DNA from: Pontibacillus salipaludis
GTDB lineage: Bacteria; Bacillota; Bacilli; Bacillales; BH030062
Reading direction: 5' to 3'
DNA: 64,000 nucleotides
Assembly: GCF_014642405.1 (NCBI RefSeq)
Contig: NZ_BMIN01000011.1
Span: 62,001 to 126,000 of the forward strand
Part shown: in pieces, positions 35,770 through 44,537 of the stretch
Layout: every line of letters begins with the position of its first letter
How positions within the stretch are numbered: position 1 is the first letter of the stretch
Position numbers and translations under genes: made by a program
Notes under the pieces: model-generated
Databases searched by the model: none
What the model saw: only the letters and a program-made list of their open reading frames with translations
Told to the model about the DNA's origin: nothing

Positions 35770-36029
35770 GTTTCCGTATGCGTTATTGGAGCGTAAGATG
35801 ATTCGGGAAATTACTCGCTTTCCGCGGCGAGCTGGAGAGCCTCCTGCGGGAGAAAGAGGTCGACGAGACCCCGCAGGGTGGTCTTCCCGAGGAGGCTGTT
35901 AAAAGATAGAGGAAGTTCGACTAAGACCGTCACGTCAATAGCCAACGTCGAACGACCCCACCTCGTGTAGGGCCGCGGAAAGCGAGCCGTTCCCCAGACA
36001 CCCCAAGCACTCATCAAACGTAACGGCCC
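35770..36029. repeat. Chimeric hairpin repeat with innermost module (copy R5)
   Basis: This element starts like type II (TTTCCGT at 35771-35777) but ends with AACGGCCC (36022-36029), the end of the R3a/R7 subtype. The left arm (GATTCGGGAAATTACTCGC) and right arm (GCGAGCCGTTCCCCAGACAC) do not pair well, so it appears recombinant. The apex carries the innermost module at about 35911-35974, replacing the CGACAGCTCGCC seen at this point in R7. The palindrome ATTCCATACAAGGAGGCTTA follows at about 36060. It fills most of the gap between murC and the NAPRT gene. Confidence 0.78.
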
Positions 36030-36101
36030 TGTCTACACAAAAGTGTCTCAGTTTTGAGCATTCCATACAAGGAGGCTTATATGGAATAAAGAAATTCAAA
36101 G

Positions 36102-36130
36102 AAAAAGACTGACAACAGAGTGTCAGTCTT
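36102..36130 (-). terminator. Nicotinate phosphoribosyltransferase gene terminator
   Basis: A 10-bp stem AAGACTGACA / TGTCAGTCTT, overlapping the last codons of the gene, with T residues after it on the - strand. Confidence 0.85.
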
Positions 36131-37238
36131 CAGGATTGTAGTATTCAACTTTTTCTAAGCGTGGGTTAGGACGATAGCGTCTTCCTTCTTTCGCTTCCGG
36201 CTTGCCATTGATCATGACATTATCACCCGTGAAGGATGTATTCATTTTCAATAAGCTACTGCCTACTCCGTAAATATCTACAGGAACTTTAAGCTTCTCG
36301 AAATCACGAATGCGCTCTTCAGTGAAACCACCACTTACTACAATTTTCACATGCTGGAATCCTTCTGCATCTAATGCCTTACGAAGGGCAAAGATCAACT
36401 CAGGATTTACGCCTCTTGGATCAAATGTACCCATAAGGTGTTGATTTCTCAGGAAATACTTATCGACAAGCGCTCGGGATGTATCGACTCGCACGCCTTT
36501 TAGTTCGTCTCCGAACTCTCTTGCGACTTTAAGAGAATCTGTAATGACGTCGTTGTTGTAGTCTACTAGTGCTGTAAGCTCATCATTAGGGAATTGCTTA
36601 TGATACGCTTTAGCTGCTGCTACAATGTCGCCTTGGAACATTTGAATTAAGGCGTGAGGCATAGTTCCCATACCTTCTTTTCCCCACCATTCATTCATAG
36701 CGTGAGTCGCCTGAGCCGTTGAGCCTCCGATATAAGCTGCGTACCCATCTCCCGCCTGTTGGGTGTAGTGATCATCACGATCCCCCATAAAGATAACAGG
36801 CTTTTGCTTGCCTGAGGCACGCGCAGCTTTTACCACGTTATATACGTTCGTGGATACCGACGTTCGGCGAGAAAGAATTCCGTCAATGATGCCCTCTAGA
36901 TACCCAAAATACTGATATGGACCAGTAATGGTTAAGACTGTTTCAAAAGGCTTCACACGGTCGCCATCCTTCAATGAATGAATCTCTAACTCTTCCGGGT
37001 GATCAGCAAATGTATGGATCAGCGCAATGGCTTCGTCTGTACCACATAGTACTGCGTCATCTTTTTGGAAAAACTGCATAGTGATATAGTTGTCTGGAAG
37101 TGTGCTTTCAACAATATCACGTGTTTTTAAAAAGTAAACAGCGGAGAACCAACCCTCTCGAATACGTTCATCAAACTTAAATGTTTGATTCGTGAGGCGC
37201 TTAATTTCGCCGTTCATCTTTTTTTCAATTTCTTTCAT
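36123..37238 (-). CDS. Nicotinate phosphoribosyltransferase
   Basis: A 371-residue type II phosphoribosyltransferase-fold enzyme that joins nicotinate and PRPP to give nicotinate mononucleotide in NAD salvage. Family features seen are the N-terminal helical region RIREGWFSAVYFLKT, FMGDRDDHYTQQAGDGYA, the GGSTAQATHAMNEW loop near residue 200, VDTSRALVDKYF, VVSGGFTEE and YGVGSSLLKMN. It is of the shorter subclass, about 370 residues rather than 490. The start at 37238 is inferred; the GAGGGG site is 12 bases away and a second Met seven residues on is possible. It lies 102 bp from sftA and is the only NAD gene visible. Confidence 0.9.
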   Translation of the reverse strand: MKEIEKKMNGEIKRLTNQTFKFDERIREGWFSAVYFLKTRDIVESTLPDNYITMQFFQKDDAVLCGTDEAIALIHTFADHPEELEIHSLKDGDRVKPFETVLTITGPYQYFGYLEGIIDGILSRRTSVSTNVYNVVKAARASGKQKPVIFMGDRDDHYTQQAGDGYAAYIGGSTAQATHAMNEWWGKEGMGTMPHALIQMFQGDIVAAAKAYHKQFPNDELTALVDYNNDVITDSLKVAREFGDELKGVRVDTSRALVDKYFLRNQHLMGTFDPRGVNPELIFALRKALDAEGFQHVKIVVSGGFTEERIRDFEKLKVPVDIYGVGSSLLKMNTSFTGDNVMINGKPEAKEGRRYRPNPRLEKVEYYNPED

Positions 37239-37340
37239 AACTTTGTAACCCCTCTTATGGTCATTCTCCTCGTAAATCATCCATCTTCTTATAGTATAAA
37301 ATTCCTTGGATTTCGACAAGTTTTATATGTTATTGGGAAA

Positions 37341-40300
37341 TTATTCATGATCGCGTCGTAACTCTTCAAACCCAGCATGATCCATATAAACGTCACGAGG
37401 TTTACTGCCTTTAGATTCAGAGATGATGCCTTTCTCCTCCATCGTATCAATTAGGCGTGCAGCACGATTATAACCTACTTTGAAACGTCTTTGTAGGAGA
37501 GAAGCACTTGCGCCATTTTGATCAATAACAAACTGAACCGCTTCTTCAAACAAATCATCTTCAGCTTCTTCAAAGTTAGGCTGTTGCATCAGCTCTTCTT
37601 GTTCAAATAAATAGTTTGGAGAGGCAATCTTCTTCACATGGTTGGTAATCCGCTCAATTTCCTCGTCTGATACAAATGCACCTTGAATTCGTTTTGTTTT
37701 TCCTGCACCGTTTTCTAAGAATAGCATATCTCCGCGACCTAACAGTTTTTCAGCACCAGCTGAATCAACGATCGTTCTTGAGTCGACCTGAGAGGATACG
37801 CTAAATGCAACACGTGTTGGAATGTTTGCTTTAATAAGTCCTGTGATGACATCTACTGACGGTCTTTGGGTAGCTAATAATAAGTGAATTCCACAAGCTC
37901 TTGCTTTTTGTGCGATTCGGCAAATAGCATCTTCTACGTCTTGTGGAGACATCATCATTAAATCGGCAAGCTCATCAATAACTATAACAAGATATGGCAT
38001 TTTGTCATTTAGTCTTCCTTTAGCCTTTATCTTATCATTATAGCGATCGATATCGCGAACCCCTTCCTCCACAAAGCGTTCATACCGCTGCTCCATTTCT
38101 TTAACTGCCCATTTCAAAGCAGATGTTGCTGCTTTTACATCGGTAATAACAGGTGCTACTAAGTGTGGCAATTCATTATATGGAGCTAATTCTACCATCT
38201 TTGGATCGATTAACAGAAACTTTACATCTTCATGACTTGCTTTATATAACAGACTGAGCAATATTGTATTGATACATACACTCTTACCAGAACCCGTTGC
38301 ACCTGCTATTAACCCGTGGGGCATTTTCTTTAAGTCTGTCACAATTGGTGATCCCTCAATATCAAGTCCTAATCCAACCGAAAGAGGTGAAGACTCCCCT
38401 TGAAAAGCCTCACTTTCAAGGATTTCCTGAAGCCCAACCGCTTCTGACTTCTGATTCGGAACTTCAATTCCAATCGCATTTTTACCAGGGATCGGAGCCT
38501 CCATTCTTATATCCTTTGCAGCTAAGCTCATTTTAATGTCATCAGAAAGGTTTGTTATCTTACTCACCTTCACACCGGGCTCGGGCTGTACTTCAAATCG
38601 CGTCACCGCCGGGCCTTTCATCGCATTAACGACTTTAGCCTTTACATGGAAATTATGAAGCGTTGTTTCAAGCAATTGCATTTGCTCTTCAATCCATTCA
38701 TCTTCACTTTCCATACGCTTCGGTGGATCATTCAATAAGTGATAAGGAGGAATTGTCGACTTAGTAGGAGCTTTCTCTTGTAGCTCCTCCTTTTCTTCCA
38801 CTACCTCTTCCTCTTTAGGAGGTTCTTCGACTTGTTTAGGTTGGGTCGGTGTTACCGCCTTTTGTTGATCACGGTGTCTCTTATCACGTGGCGTCATGAT
38901 GACATTGAAAGGACGACTTCTACGTTTAGGGCGTTCTGGTTCTGCTTCCTTGCTTTCTACCTTTTCTTGGTCCGTCACCTGTGTGGCTGCTACCTCTTCT
39001 TCTGCTCCACTTTCACCCCTACTATCCGTAGTTTGTTCTTTTGTTTCAATCGTATCTACTTCTTCGGAGGATGGGTCTTGCATTTGGGGCAGAGCTTCTT
39101 CCTCAAGGGTTTGGTCAGTTGCCACATTCTCGGATTCATCCTTATTGGAGCTTTCATTTACCAGATGTTCTTCATTTGTTTCCAATGCCAAGTTTTCTAC
39201 ACCTTCTGGTTTCTCTTCTGACTCGTCCTTAAACCTCAATGTTTCATTTAAGGAATCCTCAACTTCATCCGTGTCAAAAGTTTCATCAACTGTATAAACC
39301 TCATCAAGATCTGAGCTATTTTCTAATTGTTCTTCCACTGTCGTTTCAGGCTCTTCCGAATAAGCATCGACCTCGGGTTTTCCTTCGTTCTCTTCTTTTT
39401 CCTCAGCGCTGCTAGTTGTCTCACCTATTTCAAAACCATTCACCGCTTCCTCAGTCGCATGCTCGTCCTGGTAAGAGAACTCTTCATCCACTACAGAAAC
39501 TCCCTCTTCCTCATACGATTCATCCATTTCTAACATGGAGGGAGGAAGATAACCTTTTTCTGAATCGCTTGCGGTCTTATCTTTCACTGTTTCTTCTTCA
39601 TTTTCTACTAATGGATCGTCCGCAACTTTTTCACTTGATAAGACCTCTTCATCCGAAGATTCTGATTCCGTATCACGAGATCCATACATGATAATAGTCG
39701 GTGGTACGTCTTCTTCTTCGTCTTCGTCTTCTTGATCTGAAAAATACTCTTCTTCATGCGAACTCTCATTTTCCTCGTGATCGAATAAGCCAATAACATT
39801 ATCCTTTTCTGGCTCTTCTACTCCCTCAACGTCCTGGTCTTTTGAAAATGATGCCACCTCTTCCTCCTCTTCTTGCGTAGGAGGGGTCATAGACGTAGAA
39901 GGATGTGTTTCTGGCAACACTTTCGCTAATGTAGATTCATAGAGCCGATCGTCCTCATCTGCTTTCTTCATAATAGAAGGCAGATCATCTAACACCGTCT
40001 CACTGAAGTGCCCTTCCCTTTTACCATACCCATAGATAGGAGAAGGAACATTGCTTGGTGTGAATGGAGATCCCTGTTCGAAGGAGGATGGTTGGTATGT
40101 ATCCTTTTTGCTCCATTCATTATTTTGTTTATTTGAAGAATATTTATATGAATCATAATTGGATCGTTGACTTTGAGTATGATTGGACTGCTCATTTTTA
40201 GAATCCGTGTTACGTTGACGTGGTTCACGTTTCTGTTGACTATCAGGAATCATAGGAAAGCGAAAATTACCTTGTTTCGGGTATTGATACACCATCTTCG

Positions 40301-40442
40301 TTTGAAAGTGCTGCTGACTTTGTTGACCTTGTTGTCTCTGATGTTTCGTTTCATCCTCTTGCGGAAATGGGGGCTGTTGATCTTCTGGAGATTGCTCTTC
40401 TTGTCGCATTTGCTGCAACCAATTTTTCATTCTATTCCACAT
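37341..40442 (-). CDS. sftA: Soluble septal DNA translocase SftA (FtsK/SpoIIIE family)
   Basis: A 1033-residue ATPase that moves DNA away from the closing septum and helps resolve chromosome dimers. Unlike SpoIIIE it has no membrane helices. A Gln/Asn-rich N-terminus (1-120) precedes a long Glu/Asp/Ser-rich, probably disordered region (about 170-520), then the FtsK motor with Walker A GATGSGKSVC (about 717) and Walker B VIVIDELADLMMM (about 825). A C-terminal winged-helix gamma domain (GASASLLQRRFKVGYNRAAR, about 967) reads SRS-type DNA motifs. The linker is about 80 residues longer overall than in B. subtilis SftA (about 950), probably salt-related; inference only. Confidence 0.95.
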   Translation of the reverse strand: MWNRMKNWLQQMRQEEQSPEDQQPPFPQEDETKHQRQQGQQSQQHFQTKMVYQYPKQGNFRFPMIPDSQQKREPRQRNTDSKNEQSNHTQSQRSNYDSYKYSSNKQNNEWSKKDTYQPSSFEQGSPFTPSNVPSPIYGYGKREGHFSETVLDDLPSIMKKADEDDRLYESTLAKVLPETHPSTSMTPPTQEEEEEVASFSKDQDVEGVEEPEKDNVIGLFDHEENESSHEEEYFSDQEDEDEEEDVPPTIIMYGSRDTESESSDEEVLSSEKVADDPLVENEEETVKDKTASDSEKGYLPPSMLEMDESYEEEGVSVVDEEFSYQDEHATEEAVNGFEIGETTSSAEEKEENEGKPEVDAYSEEPETTVEEQLENSSDLDEVYTVDETFDTDEVEDSLNETLRFKDESEEKPEGVENLALETNEEHLVNESSNKDESENVATDQTLEEEALPQMQDPSSEEVDTIETKEQTTDSRGESGAEEEVAATQVTDQEKVESKEAEPERPKRRSRPFNVIMTPRDKRHRDQQKAVTPTQPKQVEEPPKEEEVVEEKEELQEKAPTKSTIPPYHLLNDPPKRMESEDEWIEEQMQLLETTLHNFHVKAKVVNAMKGPAVTRFEVQPEPGVKVSKITNLSDDIKMSLAAKDIRMEAPIPGKNAIGIEVPNQKSEAVGLQEILESEAFQGESSPLSVGLGLDIEGSPIVTDLKKMPHGLIAGATGSGKSVCINTILLSLLYKASHEDVKFLLIDPKMVELAPYNELPHLVAPVITDVKAATSALKWAVKEMEQRYERFVEEGVRDIDRYNDKIKAKGRLNDKMPYLVIVIDELADLMMMSPQDVEDAICRIAQKARACGIHLLLATQRPSVDVITGLIKANIPTRVAFSVSSQVDSRTIVDSAGAEKLLGRGDMLFLENGAGKTKRIQGAFVSDEEIERITNHVKKIASPNYLFEQEELMQQPNFEEAEDDLFEEAVQFVIDQNGASASLLQRRFKVGYNRAARLIDTMEEKGIISESKGSKPRDVYMDHAGFEELRRDHE

Positions 40443-40676
40443 GAAACCTCACTCTTTCTTTCAATTTTAGAATTAATCCTATTTTAACAGTTTTTCGTCT
40501 ATTTGAGTGCGCCATAATGCCCGATTCTAAAATTCTTACTTTAGACGCACAAATCCTTACACTATTCGTATACCTATACTCTTTCAAGGGGGAGAAATGG
40601 CTTGCTTTTCATATGGAACCATTTTTTTCAGATGAAGATGAACAGCCTATTCACTTACCATGCGTAACAAATGAAC

Positions 40677-40708
40677 AAAACGACCAGAGAATCGTCTCTG
40701 GTCGTTTT
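40677..40708 (-). terminator. ytpR terminator
   Basis: A 14-bp perfect stem AAAACGACCAGAGA / TCTCTGGTCGTTTT with few extra T residues. It separates ytpR from sftA. The rest of the 291-bp gap shows no gene. Confidence 0.9.
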
Positions 40709-40733
40709 GTTTGTCTTTCTATTCATTTCAGCA

Positions 40734-41342
40734 TTACGCTAAGCTGAAAGGTTGTCCTACTTCATACGAGTCCTCAAGGACAAGAATTCCTTTTTCTTTT
40801 GGTGCATCGGGAAGGCCAAGTTCTTTTGCAGAGCAAATCATACCGCTTGATGGCACACCACGAAGCTCAGCATCCTTAATTTCCATGCCACCTGGCATCA
40901 CAGCGCCAACTTTCGCTACAACTACTTTTTGACCAGCGTCTACGTTTGGAGCTCCGCACACGATCTGAACCGTTTCGTCCCCTAAGTCTACTTGGCAAAC
41001 GCTTAATTTATCAGCATTTTCATGTTGATCTTTCTCTTTCACATATCCAACTACAAATTTTGGAGAAAGATCTACGTTTAATTCTTCAGCTAGTTCGTTC
41101 TTTTGGAATATATCATGAATTGCTGTAAGCCATTCTTCTGTTAGTTGAATGGCTCCTTTTTCGTTAATATTCACGTAGGAAGACGCGTTAAAGATATTGT
41201 ACCCTAATAGAGTTCCATTTGACTGATCAGTTATCTTCACAACATCGCCAAAGCGCTCTTGCTTCACCTCATTGCGATCTCCTTGTGCTACGGGGATAAT
41301 TAATACATCTCCAATTCCATCTCGGTTATAAAATACTTGCAT
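40734..41342 (-). CDS. ytpR: tRNA-binding domain protein YtpR
   Basis: A 202-residue protein. The N-terminal half (1-90) is a YtpR-specific fold ([19 protein letters not shown]); the C-terminal half (about 92-200) is the EMAP/PheT-type tRNA-binding OB fold ([56 protein letters not shown]). It probably binds tRNA or a related ligand; the role in vivo is not established. It follows ytpQ by 25 bp and is in the ytpPQR unit. Confidence 0.9.
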   Translation of the reverse strand: MQVFYNRDGIGDVLIIPVAQGDRNEVKQERFGDVVKITDQSNGTLLGYNIFNASSYVNINEKGAIQLTEEWLTAIHDIFQKNELAEELNVDLSPKFVVGYVKEKDQHENADKLSVCQVDLGDETVQIVCGAPNVDAGQKVVVAKVGAVMPGGMEIKDAELRGVPSSGMICSAKELGLPDAPKEKGILVLEDSYEVGQPFSLA

Positions 41343-41367
41343 TCACTTGACTCCCTTTCTATTCCAT

Positions 41368-42174
41368 TTAATCTGATTTCGGTTTATTTTGAGCTAAAAC
41401 GAAGATCGGTTCAAGGTTTTTATCTTCATAAAGGAATGGCAACGACGTAATCGGTACACGACCTTCTGCAAAAAACTTCATATTCATCTGGGCTAAAATA
41501 TCATAACCAGAAGCATTCTGGATGTCTGCGAAGATACACACATCCCCATGAGGAACAGCCACAGCTAGTTCACCCACACTTTGAGCTTTCATTTGCTCTA
41601 ATAAAGCTTCATTTAAAATACGTGATGCATCATAGCCATCATTCGAGGATAAGAAGTAAAATGTGTTACCTGCGACTTCATCTTGTTTCATTCCTGTCTC
41701 TAAAGAACGAAGGTTAAAGCGCGCAATTTCTCTAATTCTTTCTTGATCTAATCCCTCTTCTTGTAACATAGCATGGTCGATTAAGCGATACGACTTCCCA
41801 AGATCTAAGGCATAATAGATACGTGTCTCTGCAGTATGTTCATCCGTAACAAGCTTTTCTCCTTCATTGGATTCGGTCGGGAAAGAAGCTGCTCGGACAA
41901 CAGGATAAATACTCTTTTCTTTACCAGCTAACTGCTGTTTTTCATTCATAATGCGTAATGCTTCATGAATGTGTTCTTCTAGTTCATCAAGAGCTTGTTC
42001 TTTCTTTTGCTCATATTTAGAAATAATGCCTGGTAATGAGATTTCTATTCCTTGTTTCGTATCTGCCCATTCTACACGGAATGTATCTTTATCTCGGTTA
42101 AATTGAGTCTTCCATTCTGGATTCTGTAACCTAGACTCTAACAACTTCTTCATTTTAATACTCGTCATCTTCAT
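41368..42174 (-). CDS. ytpQ: DUF1444 protein YtpQ
   Basis: A 268-residue soluble protein of the DUF1444 family, of unknown biochemical function. It begins MKMTSIKMKKLLESRL, followed by the RDKDTFRVEW stretch and the hydrophobic terminal block GRVPITSLPFLYEDKNLEPIFV. No catalytic motif is evident. The start at 42174 is set by AAAGGAGGAAG. It lies between ytpP and ytpR, the same arrangement as in B. subtilis. Confidence 0.88.
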   Translation of the reverse strand: MKMTSIKMKKLLESRLQNPEWKTQFNRDKDTFRVEWADTKQGIEISLPGIISKYEQKKEQALDELEEHIHEALRIMNEKQQLAGKEKSIYPVVRAASFPTESNEGEKLVTDEHTAETRIYYALDLGKSYRLIDHAMLQEEGLDQERIREIARFNLRSLETGMKQDEVAGNTFYFLSSNDGYDASRILNEALLEQMKAQSVGELAVAVPHGDVCIFADIQNASGYDILAQMNMKFFAEGRVPITSLPFLYEDKNLEPIFVLAQNKPKSD

Positions 42175-42287
42175 TATTCTTCCTCCTTTATATGATGAAG
42201 GAAACATATACGTTTGTTATTTTAGCATGAATTCGATAGGGAAAAAAGTTTCTATGATAACCCATGTAATCCACTCTGTTCGAAAGA

Positions 42288-42322
42288 AAGAGCTGTCCTG
42301 AAAGTATTTCAGAACAGCCCCG
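42288..42322 (-). terminator. ytpP terminator
   Basis: A 12-bp stem GCTGTTCTGAAA / TTTCAGGACAGC (one wobble) with T residues on the - strand. Confidence 0.83.
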
Positions 42323-42333
42323 TATTCCATTTA

Positions 42334-42651
42334 TTAAGATAACCCTTGAATAAATGATTCAATTTCATCACGAGTCTTACGATCCTTACTTACAAATCTA
42401 CCTGTTTCTTCCCCGTTTTTGAATGCTACAAAGCTTGGGATACCAAATACAGAAAGGTCTGCACATAGATCAATAAATTCATCACGGTCTACATAATAGA
42501 ACTGAACATTTGTATACGTTTCTTCTAACTCTGGAAGGAACGGTTCAATAACACGACAATCCGGGCACCATGTTGCAGAAAACAGCAGTATGGTTTGTTG
42601 ATCTCCTTGGATAATCTCTTTATATTGTTCAATTGACTCTAATTGTTTCAT
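42334..42651 (-). CDS. ytpP: Thioredoxin-like protein YtpP
   Basis: A 105-residue thioredoxin-fold protein with an active-site CPDC (SATWCPDCRVIEPF, about residues 25-38) and cis-Pro segment GIPSFVAFKNGEE. Probable thiol-disulfide oxidoreductase. The start at 42651 follows AAGGAG; an ATG 21 bases upstream is too close to the previous gene's end and lacks a site. It lies 13 bp after the PTS-IIC-like gene, so they may be co-transcribed. Confidence 0.9.
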   Translation of the reverse strand: MKQLESIEQYKEIIQGDQQTILLFSATWCPDCRVIEPFLPELEETYTNVQFYYVDRDEFIDLCADLSVFGIPSFVAFKNGEETGRFVSKDRKTRDEIESFIQGLS

Positions 42652-42664
42652 TTCGATCGACTCC

Positions 42665-43699
42665 TTATTCATACTCGATAGTTAGGTCACCATATTGGAT
42701 CCAACCTTTTTTTCTAAACCACTCTGATAATAACAAAGTGATAAGGGCTGGACCAACAATATGCAACAACAAGATTTGAATCAGTATTTCAAAAGAAAAT
42801 CCATATACTTGAAAAGTCATGATTTGCCCTACGAAGCCGCTAGTTCCCATACCTGCTCCAGGTGCATTGTTTTCTAATTGTAACCACACTGTAGCAATAG
42901 GCGCCAAAATGGCCCCTGCAATTGTAGGAGGAAGTATAAGAATCGGTTTCTTCAAAACATTCCCGACTTGAAGCATAGACGTTCCAATCCCTTGAGCCAG
43001 CCAACCGCCCATTCCGTTTTCTCTATAACTCATCGTCGCAAATCCAATCATCTGCGCCGCACATCCTACTGTCGCGGCGCCGGCTGCAATTCCGCTAATG
43101 TCTAACATAAGAGCTATCGCAAGGCTTGAAATGGGTGCAGTCAACGCCCATCCCATTAAAACGGCGACGATCATCCCCATAATAAAGGGACGCTGATCTG
43201 TTGACCACTGAATAACTTCACCAAAGCTAACCATAAATGTGTTTACTGGTGGCCCTATTACAGAAGCAACCCCATACCCTACGAAAATCGTAACAAGGGG
43301 TGTTAATATGATATCTAAACGTGTTGTTTTATTGATCAGCTTTCCAGCTTCAACAGACAAAAGTGTGGCTACATAGGCGCCTGCTGGCCCACCCAGACTT
43401 GCTCCAAAAGCTCCGCTAAATAGAGCCGTGAACATAACAAGGGGAGGTGCTTTCAGTCCATAGGCAATTGCGACGCCAATCGCTCCTCCCCATACTTTTG
43501 TATCCATGGCAAACGTCCCCATCTCCACAAGCATAGCAGAACCCGGAAGCGCAACTTGTTCACCAATTGTTTTAATAATAAGTCCTATAATTAAAGATGA
43601 GAACAAACCAAGTGCCATATAACTAAGGGCGGTAATAACATACTCTTTCCAAGAAAGGCTAACCCCTTTCTTGTGCAAAAATGCTTTGAGTTTATTCAC
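42665..43699 (-). CDS. PTS EIIC-like membrane protein
   Basis: A 344-residue polytopic membrane protein of the PTS_EIIC_2 type, with eight to ten hydrophobic segments and many Gly/Ala/Pro residues (FSGAFGASLGGPAGAYVATL, GALGM-like loops, LILPPTIAGAILAPIATVW). Such proteins resemble sugar PTS permease domains but no linked EIIA or EIIB gene is present, so substrate and energy coupling are unknown. It precedes ytpP. A weak cre-like word is near 43725 but matches poorly. Confidence 0.82.
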   Translation of the reverse strand: MNKLKAFLHKKGVSLSWKEYVITALSYMALGLFSSLIIGLIIKTIGEQVALPGSAMLVEMGTFAMDTKVWGGAIGVAIAYGLKAPPLVMFTALFSGAFGASLGGPAGAYVATLLSVEAGKLINKTTRLDIILTPLVTIFVGYGVASVIGPPVNTFMVSFGEVIQWSTDQRPFIMGMIVAVLMGWALTAPISSLAIALMLDISGIAAGAATVGCAAQMIGFATMSYRENGMGGWLAQGIGTSMLQVGNVLKKPILILPPTIAGAILAPIATVWLQLENNAPGAGMGTSGFVGQIMTFQVYGFSFEILIQILLLHIVGPALITLLLSEWFRKKGWIQYGDLTIEYE

Positions 43700-43850
43700 T
43701 CCACATCAGCCTCTCAATAGTATCAATCGCTTACATCTTACCGAATCACAAAAACCAAAGCAACTAAAAACAAGACTCTGTTCATTTTATGCCCATTCCA
43801 TATAGGCCTCCTTATACGGAACGCTCGACGTTGAGATATTTTAGCTGGGA

Positions 43851-44038
43851 GGGACCGTTATGCTTGATGAGTGGTTGGGCTTGCTCGGGGACAACTCGCT
43901 TTCCTGCGGGGAGCTGGGAAGCCTCCTCGTTCGCTTTCGCTCTCTGTGGGGTCTTCCCTAGGCTCCTTCCCCCGCGGGAGTCTCGCAGTCCCCGATCAAG
44001 CCCTTGCTTTAATGGGGGGGAACGGCCCAGCAGTTCGT
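43851..44038. repeat. Type I hairpin repeat without insert (copy R6a)
   Basis: A 188-bp element bounded by GGGACCGTT (43851-43859) and AACGGCCC (44031-44038), with arms GGGCTTGCTCGGGGA and TCCCCGATCAAGCCC. At the apex TCTTCCCTAGGCTCCTT is uninterrupted: where R1 and R4 carry the middle module after CCCTAG, this copy runs straight on. It is therefore the empty version of the type I element. Palindrome CATTCCATATAGGCCTCC is upstream at about 43795. The 838-bp gap between the PTS-IIC-like gene and the 44.5-kb gene holds this and R6b. Confidence 0.83.
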
Positions 44039-44069
44039 ATCAGGAGTCTGATATCACCCTATATTGCAT

Positions 44070-44395
44070 GTTTTCGTTCACTCTTATATGGCAAAGGTGG
44101 GCCTGGAAACTGCGAGACTCCCGTGGGGTGAAGAGCCAGTCAAGTTCCGGCGTGGAGGACCTAGCGTGATAAGTCATCTTTTTTACAAAGGCTAGTCGCC
44201 TTTTCCAAAAAGCTGTCTTATCCGGCCCCACACGATGTGGGGTCGTTCGATGTTGTCACAGGATGTGACGATCCTAGTCGAACTTCCTTTTATTCCTAGG
44301 CACCACGCCTGCACTTTAAATTCTAGGTGAGACCCCGCAGGAAAGCGAGTGGTTTCCAGGCCCACCTTATACACTCCATTAAAGCAAACGGAAAC
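44070..44395. repeat. Type II hairpin repeat with inverted middle and innermost modules (copy R6b)
   Basis: A 326-bp element with ends GTTTTCGTT-like (from 44070) and AAACGGAAAC (44386-44395) and a perfect 17-bp inverted repeat 44094-44110 / 44352-44368. The apex holds the middle module (about 44131-44325) in the opposite orientation to R1, itself carrying the innermost module (about 44224-44288; CCCCACACGATGTGGGG and the GTTCGATG...GTCGAAC hairpin with GTCACAGGATGTGAC). The same insert is thus found in both outer hairpin types. Confidence 0.83.
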
Positions 44396-44491
44396 ATTCT
44401 CTCAGCTTGCAAACAAAAGCGGAAATGCGCGTTTAGCAACGTATAGACTGGACTGAACCACATAATAGTATTGCTTATTATAGACCGCGTT

Positions 44492-44526
44492 AAAAAAAGC
44501 TGACCAAATATGCTCGGTCAGCCTTT
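44492..44526 (-). terminator. Terminator of the 44.5-kb membrane protein gene
   Basis: A 9-bp stem around AAGGCTGACC and GGTCAGCTT followed by T residues on the - strand. Confidence 0.85.
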
Positions 44527-44537
44527 CCATACGTTTG

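Noticed and set aside
38832-39691. Several frames on the + strand over sftA
   Set aside because: They are antisense shadows of the Glu/Asp/Ser-rich linker.
43720-43736. cre-like word near the PTS-IIC-like gene
   Set aside because: Only one half of the symmetric site matches.
43789-44231. Open frames of 60-126 codons on both strands
   Set aside because: They all fall in repeats R6a/R6b and read palindromic arms; related frames exist at R1 and R4 with no conserved start or ribosome site.
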